From: Gemmatimonadota bacterium
GTDB lineage: Bacteria; Gemmatimonadota; Gemmatimonadetes; Gemmatimonadales; GWC2-71-9
Assembly (NCBI GenBank): GCA_016713435.1
Contig: JADJPD010000003.1
Coordinates: 620,001-684,000, forward strand
Reading direction: 5' to 3'
Length of the DNA: 64,000 nt
Position 1 is the first letter of the stretch. Every line of letters begins with the position of its first letter. Under the pieces are notes generated by a model, which saw only the letters and a program-made list of their open reading frames with translations, had not been told where the DNA came from and searched no databases. Of this stretch, positions 49,012-59,036 are shown piece after piece. A program made the translations under genes and the position numbers.

Positions 49012-50178
49012 CTACCTCACCACCGCCCGCACCAGCCGCTCGTGGATCTGCCGCTGCGGGATGCGCGGCATGCCGGGCAGGATGTTCCACGCGTTGATCA
49101 CCAGCACCATGTCCTGGTCCGGGAACGCCGTCGGCAGCTGGCCCCCGAAGCCGGAGCCGCCCCAGAGGAGCCGCGCCGGGTCCGCCGGGTTCCGCCACAG
49201 CCACCACTTGAGGCCGTAGCGCGGCCCGTTCGCGTCGCCCACCGTCACCGCCGGCGTCACCGACTGCCGCACCCATTCCTCCGACACGACCCGCGTCCCG
49301 TGCCACGCCCCACCCCGGAGCCACAGCTCCCACACCCGCGCCAGGTCCCGCGCCTCGAGGTAGAGCCCGCCCTCCGTGTCGATGAGCCCCGTCGGCGTCC
49401 GCTTCCAGTACCACTCCGTGATGCCGAGCGGCCGGAACAGGTGCTCCGCCGCATACTGCTCGATGTCCATCCCGGTGGCACGATGGAAGATGTGCGCCAG
49501 CAGCTCGCTCTCGCCGCTCGAGTAGTTGAAGCGCTCGCCCGGTTCCCGCGCCATCGGCCGGTTGATGGTGTACGACACCCAGTCGCCGCTCGCCTCCATG
49601 CCGGAGGCGGTGTTGTTGGGGTCGACGTAGGGGAGGTTCTCGTTCCAGTCGAAGCCGCCCGTCATCGTCAGCAGGTGGCGCACCTGCAGGCGGCGCTTCC
49701 GGTCGTCGATGTTCTTCACCTGCGTGGTGTCGAAGAACTGCAGCACCGGCGAGTCGATGGACGGGAAGTCCCCGCGCAGGATCGCGGCGCCGATCACGAC
49801 GCTCGTCACCGTCTTCGTCACCGACTGCAGCGTGTGCAGCGCACCACCCCGGTAGGTGGGGTGCCACCACGGCGCGTAGTAGTTGTAGGGACCGGTCAGG
49901 TGGCCGGCGTTGAGGGGGTTCTGCGACTTCGCCGAGTCGCCGTAGATGGTCGCGTAGTCGTGGGTGTACGACTTGTCGTACGCGATCTTGCCGTGCCGGA
50001 TCACCAGCAGCCGGTCCACGTTGCCATACTGGCCGGCCCGGATCTCGGCGTCGAGGCTGTCGAGCACCGCCACGTTGAGCCCCACGGCGGCTGGCGTGGC
50101 GGTGGGCCACGGCGTCGGCGCCTGGGCGGCGAGCGGCGCGGTGAGCAGGAGGACCACGAGCGGCAGCTGACGGGCCAT
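49012..50178 (-). CDS. Secreted serine hydrolase, beta-lactamase (class C)/esterase family
   Basis: 388 residues with a signal peptide (LPLVVLLLTAPLAAQ). The active-site serine is in SVTK (SxxK), the second motif YSS (FNYSSGE) has the Tyr of the YxN/YxS triad, and GGSGFGG is near the position of the third. The fold is that of penicillin-binding-like esterases; the natural substrate is unknown and true beta-lactamase activity is not implied. It is probably exported to the periplasm. The ATG at 50178 starts 36 bp after the stop of the next gene upstream, so the two may be an operon. Confidence 0.9.
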   Translation of the reverse strand: MARQLPLVVLLLTAPLAAQAPTPWPTATPAAVGLNVAVLDSLDAEIRAGQYGNVDRLLVIRHGKIAYDKSYTHDYATIYGDSAKSQNPLNAGHLTGPYNYYAPWWHPTYRGGALHTLQSVTKTVTSVVIGAAILRGDFPSIDSPVLQFFDTTQVKNIDDRKRRLQVRHLLTMTGGFDWNENLPYVDPNNTASGMEASGDWVSYTINRPMAREPGERFNYSSGESELLAHIFHRATGMDIEQYAAEHLFRPLGITEWYWKRTPTGLIDTEGGLYLEARDLARVWELWLRGGAWHGTRVVSEEWVRQSVTPAVTVGDANGPRYGLKWWLWRNPADPARLLWGGSGFGGQLPTAFPDQDMVLVINAWNILPGMPRIPQRQIHERLVRAVVR

Positions 50179-50214
50179 GGGTCTCTCAGGAGAAGTGGTG
50201 GGGTCCGCGGGACG

Positions 50215-50778
50215 TCACCCCCTACGCGGGCGAGCGCGCCCCGGTGCCAGCGAGCCCTCGGGCAGCGCGGCGATGATCGTGGAAATGGTGTAGCCCCCCG
50301 GCGGCCGCACCAGCTGGCCCTCGAACAGGTCGAGCACGGGGCCCTCCGCCCGCCGCGCGGTGCGCCACCCGTCGAGCTGCCAGTGGGCGGCGTCGTTCGC
50401 GCCGCCCACGATGTGGACGTCGATGCGCCACCGCGCCAGGTCGGCCATCGCCATCCGGGCCACCTCGCGGGGGCTGGCGCCGGGGCGCATCACGCTCACC
50501 AGCAGCGTGTCCCCCGGCAGGCACAGGGTGCTGAGCACCGGCCAGTGCGGCGGCGCCACCATGTCCGCGCCCTGCCCCTCGCCCAGGGCGAGCACCAGCG
50601 TGATGAGCTGCTGCCCATCCGCCGTCAGCGTCTCGAACTGGCCCGTGGCGAGCGTGGTCATCACGAGCTTCGGTCCCTCGGCGTTGCGCGCCACCCGCCA
50701 CACGCGGCACTCGCCCCGGAGCATCCCGGGCACGAGGCAGAGCGCGGCGAGCGCGGCCCATCGGAAGTGTGTAGTCAT
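50215..50778 (-). CDS. Secreted hypothetical protein upstream of the serine hydrolase
   Basis: 187 residues, ATG at 50778, with a short signal peptide (WAALAALCLVPGMLRG). The mature part is a mixed alpha/beta protein with no recognised motif, the segment EVARMAMADLARWRIDVHIVGG being the most regular. It contains two cysteines (one just after the signal region, one in STLCLPGD). I do not recognise the family. Co-orientation and a 36-bp gap suggest co-expression with the hydrolase. Confidence 0.65.
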   Translation of the reverse strand: MTTHFRWAALAALCLVPGMLRGECRVWRVARNAEGPKLVMTTLATGQFETLTADGQQLITLVLALGEGQGADMVAPPHWPVLSTLCLPGDTLLVSVMRPGASPREVARMAMADLARWRIDVHIVGGANDAAHWQLDGWRTARRAEGPVLDLFEGQLVRPPGGYTISTIIAALPEGSLAPGRARPRRG

Positions 50779-50960
50779 GCCCGATACTGCGCCACTGCCT
50801 CACGGAGCACAACCCGCCCGGGACGGCCCGCGCCCCCGCGGGGAGGAACCGTCGTCCGGCAGGCCGTTTCCGTCCCTCCCGGCCGCCGGTTCGTCCCGGC
50901 CCAGCCACCACTCGCCCCGCGAGCCGCGCCGGAACCGGGCCGTGGCCGCATCATCCAACC

Positions 50961-53900
50961 GTGTCCACCCCAGACCTCTCCGACGCCGCTCGCCGGGCCG
51001 CGCTGCAGCAGGCGCTCGGCCCCGGCTACGTCCTCGGCGAGGCGCTCGGCGGCGGCGGCATGTCCACCGTCTATCGCGCGCACGAGGTGGCGCTCGACCG
51101 CCCGGTCGTGGTGAAGGTCCTCCCACCCGAGCTCGCCGCCAGCGTCTCCGTGGAGCGCTTCCGGCGCGAGATCCTCGTCTCCGCCGCCCTCCAGCATCCC
51201 AACATCGTCCCCGTCCTCGGCGCGGGTGAGGCCGCGGGGCTGCCCTACTTCCTCATGCCCTACGTCGCGGGCGAGTCGCTCCGGACGCGGCTCACCCGCG
51301 GGCCCCTCGGCATCCGTGAGGCGGTGGGCGTGCTGCGCGACGTGGCGCGCGCGCTGGCGCACGCCCACCGGAACGGCCTGGTCCACCGCGACATCAAGCC
51401 GGACAACATCCTCCTGAGCGGCGGTGCCGCCATGGTCGCCGACTTCGGCGTGGCCAAGGCGCTCACCCCGCCGGCGCCTCGCGCCGGAGCACCAGCGGCG
51501 CCCACGCCGCCGCCTCGGCGGCCACCGCCTCCGGCATCGCCATCGGCACCCCCGCGTACATGGCGCCCGAGCAGGCCGCCGGTGATCCCGCCACCGACCA
51601 CCGCGCCGACCTCTACGCCCTCGGCATCGTCGCGTGGGAGCTGCTCACCGGCGGCTCCCCCTACTCGGGCCTCACGCCGCAGCAGGTGATCGCCGCCCAG
51701 GTCACCCGCACGCCGCCGGACCTGGCCACGCGCCGCTACGACGTCCCCGCCGCCCTCTCCACCCTGATCGGCGCATTGCTCCAGAAGGAACCGGCCCACC
51801 GGCCGAGGAACGCGGACCAGGTGCTGGAACGGCTCGAGGACCCGCTGATCCTGGGCAACGCGCCGGAACGCCACGCCATGCACCCGCCCCTGCGCCTCCC
51901 GTTCGCGCTCCGCCTGCTGCTCCGCGCCCCGCTCGTCTCCGCCGTGGCGATCGCCTCCCTGGCGCTTGGCATCGGCGCCAACACCGCGGTCTTCTCGATG
52001 GTGGACCAGGTGCTGCTCCGCCCGCTCCCCGTGGCCGCGCCCGACGAGCTCGTGGTGCTCGATGCGCCCGGCCCCCAGCCCGGCAACCAGATGTGCAGCG
52101 CCATGGGCCCCTGCAGCGCCGTCTTCACTTACCCGATGTTCGAGGACCTCGCGCGCGAGCACCCGGGCCTGGCCGGCCTGGCCGCCCACCGAGACTTCGG
52201 CGCCAACATCGCCGCCCACGGGCAGACGCTGAGTGCGGAAGGGCTGCTCGTGAGCGGCAACTACTTCCCGCTCCTGGGCCTCGCGCCCGCCGCCGGCCGC
52301 CTCCTCACCCCCGACGACGCGCGCGTCCCCGGCGCCGGCGCCGTGGCCGTGCTGGCCTGGGACTACTGGCAGTCCGCCTTCGGCGGCGAGGCGGCGGCGG
52401 TGGGCCAGTCGCTGCTCGTGAACGGGCAGGCGCTCGAGATCGTCGGCGTGGCCCCGCGCGGCTTCCGCGGGACCTCGCTCGCCGTCCACCCGGCGGTGTT
52501 CGTTCCCGTCAGCCTCATGAGTGCGGTGACGCCCGGCTGGTCGGGCTTCACCAGCCGCCAGGATTACTGGCTGTACCTCATGGGCCGCCTCGCGCCCGGC
52601 ACCACGCGCGCGCAGGCCGCCGTGGCGCTCAATACCACCTACCACCGCCTCCTCGCGGAGGTGGAGGGCCCCGCCCTCCCCCGCATCACCGAGCAGCTGC
52701 GGACGCGCTTCCTCGCCAGGGAGCTGCGGCTCGCCCCTGGGGCGCTGGGCCAGAGCACGCCTGTCGGAGGACCTCGGCACCCCGCTGGCGCTCCTCCTCG
52801 GCGTGACGGGACTCGTGCTCCTCATCGCCTGCGCCAACATCGCCAACCTGCTGCTCGCGCGCGCCGCCGCGCGCGCGGGGGAGTTCGCCGTCCGCCTCGC
52901 CATCGGCGGCAGCCGCACCCACCTGGTGCTCCAGCTCCTCGGCGAGTCCCTCTCCCTCGGCGTGCTCGGCGGCCTGGCCGGGCTCGGCCTCGCCGTGTTC
53001 TGCCTGCACGCCATGCAGGCGCTGCTGCCGGGGGCGCTGGGCCAGGCCTTCGAGCCGTCGCTCGACCTCCGCGTCCTCCTCTTCGCCACCGCGCTCGCGA
53101 TCCTCACCGCGCTCGCCGTGGGGCTGGCGCCCGGCGCTCCACGCCACCCGCCCCAACCTGATCGGCGTCCTGCGCGAGCAGGGCGGCCAGCCGGCCGGCG
53201 GCCGCGCCGCGGCGCGCTGGCGCACCGCCCTCGCCACGGGGCAGGTGGCGCTCGCCATGGCGCTCCTCGCGTCGGCCGGCCTCTTCGCCAGGAGCCTCGC
53301 CAACGTGCTGCGCGTGGATTTTGGGATGCGGCCGGAGGGTGTCATCACCTTCGCCCTCTCCCCGGAGCTCAACGGCTACGATGGTGTCCGGAGCCAGGCG
53401 CTCTTCGCCCGGGTGCGCGAGGAGCTGGCGGGGCTCCCCGGGGTCACCGACGTCGCGTTCGCCATGGTGCCGGTGGTGAGCAACAGCAGCTGGGGCAACG
53501 ACGTCGGCGTCGAGGGCTACCCCGCCGACCGGGACCTCGACCACAACGCCCGCTACAACGAAGTGGCGCCCGGCTTCTTTGCCACGCTCGGCGTGCCGCT
53601 CCTCTCCGGCCGCGAGTTCACCGGCACCGGACGCCCCCGGCGCACCCCCCGCGTGGCGATCGTCAACCAGGCCTTCGCCCGCAAGTTCGGCCTCGGCGAT
53701 CATCCGGTGGGGAAGCGCCTCGACCGCGGCAACGGCCGCCTCGACTACGAGATCGTGGGCCTGGTGCAGGACGCCGCGTACGAGCGCGTCAAGGACGAGG
53801 TGGTCGCCGCGTTCTTCATCCCCGCCCTGCAGGACCCGTCGCTCGGGGCCGTCACCTTCTACGCCCGCACCAGCGGCGACCCCGCTGCCCTCGTGGCCGC

Positions 53901-54384
53901 CGTCCCCCGCGTGGTGCAGGCCCTCGAGCCCACGCTCCCGGTCGAGCAGTTCCGCACCCTCCCCGAGCAGGTGCGCGAGAACACCTACCTCGACCACTTC
54001 CTGGCCATCCTCGCCACCACCTTCGCCCTGCTCGCCACGCTCCTCGCGGCGCTCGGCCTGTACGGCGTCCTGGCCTACACCGTGGCGCAGCGCACCCGCG
54101 AGTTCGGCGTGCGCATGGCACTCGGCGCGCGGCCGGCCGAGGTGCGCGGGCTGGTGCTCCGCCAGGTGGGACGGCTGACGCTGGTGGGGACGGCGCTCGG
54201 GCTGGTGGGGGCGCTCGCGCTGGGCCGGGTGGCGCAGGCGCTCCTCTACGGGATGACGGGGCCGGACCTCATGGTGCTCCTTGGCGCGGCGCTCGTCCTG
54301 GGCGGCGTGGCGCTCCTCGCCGGCTTCATTCCCGCGGTCCGCGCCGCGCGCCTCGACCCCATGCGCGCCCTCCGCGGCGAATGA
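50961..54384 (+). CDS. Ser/Thr kinase fused to an orphan MacB/FtsX-type permease, three frameshifts
   Basis: GTG at 50961. The first about 290 residues are a kinase: glycine loop GGGGMSTV, VVVK, HRDIKPDN, DFG, YMAPEQ and a C-lobe ending RPRNADQVLERLE. Without a stop the same frame continues (DPLILGNAPERHAMHPPLRLPFALRLLLRAP) into an ADOP-type permease: first helix, MacB-type core with GANTAVFSMVD, two FtsX blocks and the C-terminal RAARLDPMRALRGE ending at 54384. Frame breaks lie near 51475 (after VAKALTP), 52760 and 53135. An ATG at 51878 lacks a ribosome site. I take this as one fused gene, the kinase half facing the cytoplasm; two genes fused by an error is the alternative. Confidence 0.75.
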
Positions 54385-54448
54385 CCCGCCCGGCCAGCCC
54401 CCGCCCTGCGCGGCCCGTGGCGCCGCCGGCGCCGTCTGTCCCCCATCA

Positions 54449-54478
54449 GGCGCGCCGCCCGGGGCGCGTCCCTATGCT
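54449..54478 (+). promoter_or_regulatory. Shared upstream element ending in TATGCT (copy 2)
   Basis: GGCGCGCC-GCCCGGGGCG-CGTCCC-TATGCT, nearly the block at 25624-25651. It ends 6 bp before the ATG at 54485, so transcription from it would be leaderless or nearly so. Confidence 0.3.
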
Positions 54479-54484
54479 CCGCCC

Positions 54485-55243
54485 ATGACGCGCTGCTCCG
54501 CCCTCGCCCTGCTGCGCCTGCCGCTCGTGGCGGCGCTCCTCGCCATCCCCGCCTGCGGCGCCACCACCGGCCCCGACTACCCGGCCGGCCCACGGATCCT
54601 CTTCATCGGCAACTCCCTCACCTACGAGGACTCCCTCGGCGCCCGCGTGGCCGACGTGCTCGCGCAGTTCGGCGACTCGGCCGTGTACGTCCGCACCGTC
54701 GGCTTCCCCGACTATTCGCTCGAGGATCACTGGAACGAGGGCACCGCCCCCCGCCTGCTCCGCGAGGAACGCTGGGATTTCGTGGTGATGCAGCAGGGAC
54801 CGTCCTCCACCCCCGAGAACCAGCTCTACCTCGCCAGCTGGGTGAAGCAGTTCGCCCCGCTCATCCGCGCCGCCGGCGCCGAGCCGGTGCTCTTCCAGGT
54901 CTGGCCCAGCCTCCGCGACACCGCGCGCTTCGCGCTCGTGGACCAGTCGTACCGGGCCGCCGCCGACTCGGTGGGCGGGCTCTACGCCCCCGCCGGCAAT
55001 GCCTGGCACCACCTCCTCGGCGCGGACTACCCGCTCGGCGCGGCGCTGTACGAGGTGGACGCCTTCCACCCGACCCCCATGGGCACCTACCTGGCCGCTG
55101 TGGTCATCGCGGCGCGGATCCGCGGCATGAAACCCGATCACCTGCCCCCGGTGGCGCCCGGGCTCACGCTCGAGACGGGCACCGTGCGGAGCCTCCAGCG
55201 CGCCGCCCAGTGGGCGCTCGACCATTCCCCGGCCCATCCATGA
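54485..55243 (+). CDS. SGNH/GDSL-type hydrolase lipoprotein
   Basis: 252 residues, ATG at 54485. The N-terminal stretch ends in a lipobox-like IPACGA, predicting a lipid-anchored periplasmic protein. The SGNH core has the catalytic serine in FIGNSLTY, the block III-like MQQGPSSTPENQ and the C-terminal DAFHPTPMG carrying the Asp-His pair. These fit an esterase or deacylase acting outside the cytoplasm; the substrate is unknown. The TGA overlaps the next start by four bases. Confidence 0.85.
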   Translation: MTRCSALALLRLPLVAALLAIPACGATTGPDYPAGPRILFIGNSLTYEDSLGARVADVLAQFGDSAVYVRTVGFPDYSLEDHWNEGTAPRLLREERWDFVVMQQGPSSTPENQLYLASWVKQFAPLIRAAGAEPVLFQVWPSLRDTARFALVDQSYRAAADSVGGLYAPAGNAWHHLLGADYPLGAALYEVDAFHPTPMGTYLAAVVIAARIRGMKPDHLPPVAPGLTLETGTVRSLQRAAQWALDHSPAHP

Positions 55244-56555
55244 TGCGCACCATCCTCCTCCTCGCCACGCTGGCGCTCCCGCTCGCCGCGCAGTCCGCCG
55301 GCTTCACGCCCGACCGCCCCGCCGCCGCCCGCGCGGCGTCTCCGCCGCGCCGCCCGAGGCGCAGCGCGACGGACGCAGCGACGCCGCGCTCACCGAGGCG
55401 CTCGCCGCCGCCGAGACGTGGCCGGTGCAGCCGGCGTACACGGAGGCGGCGCTCCGGCTGGCCACCGCGGCGGGCGACACCGCCACCGTGGCCCGCCTCC
55501 TCGGCCGCCTCGCCGCGCTCGAGTCCGGCCAGGCGGCACTCGAGGCCCCGGCCCTCACGGCACTCGCCGCGCGGAGTCCCGCGGTGGCCGCCGCCCGCGA
55601 GGCGCTGGCGCGCGCCCTCCGCGGCTCCGGCCCCGCCAAGGCCATCACCATCCCCGACACCACCTGGTTCCCCGAGGGCCTCGCGCGCGACCCCGTCACC
55701 GGCACGCTGTACGTCACCTCGCTCCGCCACCGCACCATCGGCTGGGTGACGCCCGAGGGCACGCTCCGCCCCCTGCTGGCGCCCGTCACGCCTGCGCCCC
55801 TTGCCCCCTACGCCCTCGTGGTGGACAGCGCGCGCCGCGTGCTCTACGCCGCCACCGGCGTGGCGCCCGCCATGCTCGGCCGCGTCCCCGCCGACTCCAC
55901 GCGCGCGGAGCTGCTCTGCATCACCCTCGCCGACGGCCGCATCACCGGCCGCTGGCCCCTCGCCGACGGCCTCACCACCCCCGGCGAGATGGCGCTGCTC
56001 CCCAACGGCGACATCCTCGTGAGCGACGCCCTCCGCGGCGCCCTGCACCGCTGGCGCGCCGCCACCGGCACCTGGGCCACCCGCCGCGATCCCTGGCTCC
56101 GCTCCCCCCAGGGCCTCGCCCCCTCGGCCGACGGGCGGGTGGTGTACGTGGCGGACTGGTCGACAGGATTGCTGCGGTGGGATCTCGCCGAGGATAGCCT
56201 GACACGCGTCATGGAGCCGGCGGGCACCACGCTGGTGGGGATGGACGGGCTGCGGCGCGCGGGCGCCGTCCTCGTCGGCGTCCAGAACGGCCTGGCGCCG
56301 GCCCGCGTGGTGCGCATCTCCCTCTCCCCCGACGGCCGCCGCGCCACCGCCGTCACCACGCTCGACCGCCCGCTCCTCGACGGCGACCCCACCACGGGCG
56401 TGGTGGCGGACGGCACCTTCCTCTACGTGGCCACCAGCCAGTGGCCCCACTGGGACGATGATGGCCGCCGCCGCGCCGAGCAGCCCACGCTCCCGCCCGT
56501 CATCCTCCGCCAGGTGCCGCTCGACGCCTCAGCAGCGAGCGAAATCGCACCCTGA
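55240..56555 (+). CDS. Secreted SMP-30/NHL-type beta-propeller protein, one frameshift near 55340
   Basis: ATG at 55240 overlaps the previous stop (ATGA). The first frame gives a signal peptide (ILLLATLALPLAAQSAGF). Near 55340 the family-like frame changes (to VSAAPPEAQRDGR...), and the body from about 55425 is intact to TGA at 56555. It consists of propeller-like blades (LARDPVTGTLYVTS, ALVVDSARRVLYAAT, GLAPSADGRVVYVAD, GVVADGTFLYVAT), as in SMP-30/gluconolactonase-like proteins. It is probably periplasmic. One missing base explains the break. Substrate unknown. It may act with the overlapping lipoprotein esterase. Confidence 0.8.
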
Positions 56556-56567
56556 AGCGAGCACTTC

Positions 56568-56630
56568 AGTCCTGAAGGTCTCGCGTCCCGGCCCTCTCCG
56601 CGAGGCCCGGGACGCGAGTCCTTCAGGACT
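56568..56630. terminator. Bidirectional terminator-like hairpin between convergent genes
   Basis: Two 24-bp arms (56568-56591 and 56607-56630) pair with one mismatch around a 15-base loop, lying between a plus-strand stop (56555) and a minus-strand stop (56646). The stem is long enough to end transcription from both sides, though no T-run is present. Confidence 0.75.
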
Positions 56631-56645
56631 TCAGTTGCCGAGCGC

Positions 56646-57719
56646 TCACTTCAGTGAGCGATCGATCGCCACCTCCGCCACCGTCCCGCCCCCCGCCCGC
56701 GCCGAGAGCGTCACCCCCGCCCCCGCCCCATACAGCCGCTCCAGCCGCGCCCGCAGGTTCCGCAGCGCGATCCCCGCCCCGTTGCTCTCCGCCCCCGGCA
56801 CCACCCCCGGCCCGTCGTCGCTCACCCGGAGCACCAGCGCCGCCTCGCGCGCCTCGGCCGCCACCTCGATCATCCCGGCGCCGGGCCACTTGGCGATCCC
56901 GTGCCGGAGCGCGTTCTCCACCAGCGGCTGCAGCGTGAAGGCCGGCACCCGCCGCTCCTCGAGCCCCGGCGCCACCGCCCAGCGCACCGTGAGCCGGTCG
57001 GCGAAGCGCACCTCCTCGATGGCCAGGTAGCGCCTCGTCAGCTCCACTTCCGCCGCCAGCGTCGTCTCCTGCTGGTCGCCGGCGGCCAGGGTGGCGCGGA
57101 GCAGGTCGGCCAGCTGGATGGTGGTGCGCTGCGCCGCCCTGGGGTCGGCGTCCACCAGCGCCACGATGGAGTTGAGCGCGTTGAAGAGGAAGTGCGGGTT
57201 GAGCTGCGCCCGCAGCGCCTCCAGCCGCGCCGCCGCCAGGTCGGCGTTGAGCCGCGCCACCCGCACCGCCTCGTCGCGCCAGCGACCATGCCAGCGGAGC
57301 GCCGTGTGCGCGCCCACCACCGCCCAGTACACCACCACCAGCATGTCGCCATACCGCCGCAGGCCGAACGCCAGCGTGCTCTCGAGCGAGAGCGGGTCGA
57401 GCGGCACCAGCCGGAACGCCCGCTGCACCTGGTCGATCACCAGCATCTCGCCCACCACCACCGCCGCGCACAGCACCGCGTGCACCGCGAGCGCCCGCGC
57501 GATGCTGCCGCGCTCGAGCGGCACCCGCTCCGCCGCCCCGATGATGAGCGTCGACCACGCCGCCCACGCCCCCCAGATGAGCAGCTGCGACAGGAAGATC
57601 CCGCCGTACCCGAGCTCCGGGTTGTAGCGCGACGGCACCCAGTAGAACGCCAGCGTGCCGAGCGCCGCCGGCAGCAGCCAGAACAGGGCAAAGAGCCACC
57701 GCTCGCGCGCCCGCATCAT
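56646..57719 (-). CDS. LytS/YehU-type membrane sensor histidine kinase
   Basis: 357 residues. ATG at 57719 overlaps the regulator stop (ATGA). The N-terminal half has four hydrophobic helices (about 10-135). Then comes the His_kinase domain with phospho-acceptor histidine in RAQLNPHFLFNALNSI, and a HATPase with VENALRHGIAKW, DDGPG and GAGIALRNLR. Such kinases partner LytTR response regulators. The input signal is unknown. It is co-transcribed with the regulator and ends at the strong hairpin at 56568-56630. Confidence 0.93.
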   Translation of the reverse strand: MMRARERWLFALFWLLPAALGTLAFYWVPSRYNPELGYGGIFLSQLLIWGAWAAWSTLIIGAAERVPLERGSIARALAVHAVLCAAVVVGEMLVIDQVQRAFRLVPLDPLSLESTLAFGLRRYGDMLVVVYWAVVGAHTALRWHGRWRDEAVRVARLNADLAAARLEALRAQLNPHFLFNALNSIVALVDADPRAAQRTTIQLADLLRATLAAGDQQETTLAAEVELTRRYLAIEEVRFADRLTVRWAVAPGLEERRVPAFTLQPLVENALRHGIAKWPGAGMIEVAAEAREAALVLRVSDDGPGVVPGAESNGAGIALRNLRARLERLYGAGAGVTLSARAGGGTVAEVAIDRSLK

Positions 57720-58498
57720 GCCGGGCGCCCCGCGAGCCGGGCGGCCACCGCCTCCCGCCGGGTGCGGCTCACCCGGAGCTTGGTGCCGTCCCGGAGCAGC
57801 ATCACCTGGTCGCCGCCGAACCAGGGCTGCAGTTCCTTGATCTCGCTGATGGCCACGATCACCCGCCGGTGGATCCGCACGAAGCGCGCGGGATCGAGCC
57901 CCCGCTCCACCTCGCCGAGGGTGTCGCGGACCAGGTGCGTGCCGGTGGCGGTGTGGAGTTCCAGGTAGTTGCCGTCGGAGCGGATGAAGCGCACCTCGCC
58001 CACCGGCACCAGCGTGGTGCGCTCCTCCCGCTTCACGAGGAAGCGTTCCAGGTAGGCCGGGGCCGGCGGCGGCGCGGGGGAGCCGACGGCGCCGAGCAGC
58101 GCGGCAAACCGCCGCGCCTCGCCCGCCAGCGTGCGGTCCGCCAGCCGCGCCTCGATCCGCCGCCACGCCGCCGCGAGGCGCGCGTCGTCGAACGGCTTGA
58201 GCAGGTAGTCCACCGCCGCCACCTCGAAGGCGCGGAGCGCGTGCTGGTCGTAGCCGGTGACGAACACCGTCGCCGGCATCCGCTCCACGCCCACGGCCGC
58301 GATCACCTGGAACCCGTCCCGCCCCGGCATCTGGATGTCGAGGAACACCGCGTCGGGCGCCCAGTCGCGGATGGCGGCTACCGCCGCGTCGCCGTCGGGC
58401 GCCTCACGCAGCTCCGCGGCGGGCACCAGCGCCGCGAGCAGCCGGCGCAGGCGCTCGCGCGCGAGCGGTTCGTCGTCAACGAGGAGGAGGCGGGGCAC
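57716..58498 (-). CDS. LytTR-family response regulator
   Basis: 260 residues, GTG at 58498. The receiver domain (1-120) has the acidic pocket VDDEP, phospho-aspartate in FLDIQMPGRDG and lysine in LLKPFDD. A LytTR DNA-binding domain (about 155-255; RSDGNYLELH, DPARFVRIHRRVIV, ELQPWFGGD) follows. It binds DNA as a dimer and regulates promoters after phosphorylation by the coupled sensor. The pair is a complete two-component system. No candidate target repeat was identified. Confidence 0.94.
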   Translation of the reverse strand: MPRLLLVDDEPLARERLRRLLAALVPAAELREAPDGDAAVAAIRDWAPDAVFLDIQMPGRDGFQVIAAVGVERMPATVFVTGYDQHALRAFEVAAVDYLLKPFDDARLAAAWRRIEARLADRTLAGEARRFAALLGAVGSPAPPPAPAYLERFLVKREERTTLVPVGEVRFIRSDGNYLELHTATGTHLVRDTLGEVERGLDPARFVRIHRRVIVAISEIKELQPWFGGDQVMLLRDGTKLRVSRTRREAVAARLAGRPA

Positions 58499-58611
58499 GG
58501 CGCGCTCCGGGTGGCAGCGGGACTGGACCTCGCGTCAATCTGGCGCACCCGCCCCGCGAACCGCCAGCCGGAGGGGACGAGCCGTGCCCGGTGCGGGATG
58601 AACCGTGGCGC

Positions 58612-58875
58612 TCAGGGCGCCAGGATGTCCACCCCCCGCGCGCACTCCGCATGGTACGCGTCGAGCAGCGCCACGCCCGGGTGGTTGGCGGGGGCCCCGG
58701 CGCGGAGCCGCTCCTCCAGCGGCAGCAGCCACCGGAGCATCACCCGCCGGAACTCCGCCGCCCCCACCACCCGCTCGGCCGCCGCGAACTGCTCCGTCAG
58801 CTCCACTTCCGCGCGCTCGTCCAGTGACACCGGCACCCACACCGGGCCGGAGTCGTACGCCTCGTCGTCGTGCAT
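58612..58875 (-). CDS. Small hypothetical protein (87 aa)
   Basis: ATG at 58875 (MHDDEAYDSGPVW). An acidic N-terminus is followed by an amphipathic helical region (VELTEQFAAAERVVG, RVMLRWLLPLEERL) and a C-terminus VALLDAYHAECARGVDILAP. No signal peptide or membrane segment. Not recognised. It lies upstream of the LytTR regulator on the same strand (113 bp gap), so it could be in the same unit, but nothing else links them. Confidence 0.55.
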   Translation of the reverse strand: MHDDEAYDSGPVWVPVSLDERAEVELTEQFAAAERVVGAAEFRRVMLRWLLPLEERLRAGAPANHPGVALLDAYHAECARGVDILAP

Positions 58876-58977
58876 CGGTCACCTGCAGGATGTGCCGGGA
58901 ACCCAGAGGGACCCGCCATCCCCAGCAACGACGATGCCACCGGCGGGGGACGGGGAATCGGGCCGTGTGCGGCAGCA

Positions 58978-59006
58978 TTCCGCTCCACCGTCCGGCGCGG
59001 TACCTT
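58978..59006 (+). promoter_or_regulatory. Candidate promoter TTCCGC-N17-TACCTT
   Basis: TTCCGC (58978-58983) and TACCTT (59001-59006) with 17 bp between, 30 bp before the ATG at 59037. The -10 hexamer is identical to that proposed at 47420-47425; the -35 is poor. Confidence 0.35.
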
Positions 59007-59036
59007 GCCCGCTCCCCCTCCCCCTCCCCGGACCCG

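Noticed and set aside
49012..50178. Antibiotic-resistance beta-lactamase
   Set aside because: SxxK and YSS motifs fit the wide serine-hydrolase family, and nothing points to lactam substrate.
54281..54484. N-terminal extension of the lipoprotein esterase
   Set aside because: The signal and lipobox place the start at 54485; upstream is the end of the permease in another frame.
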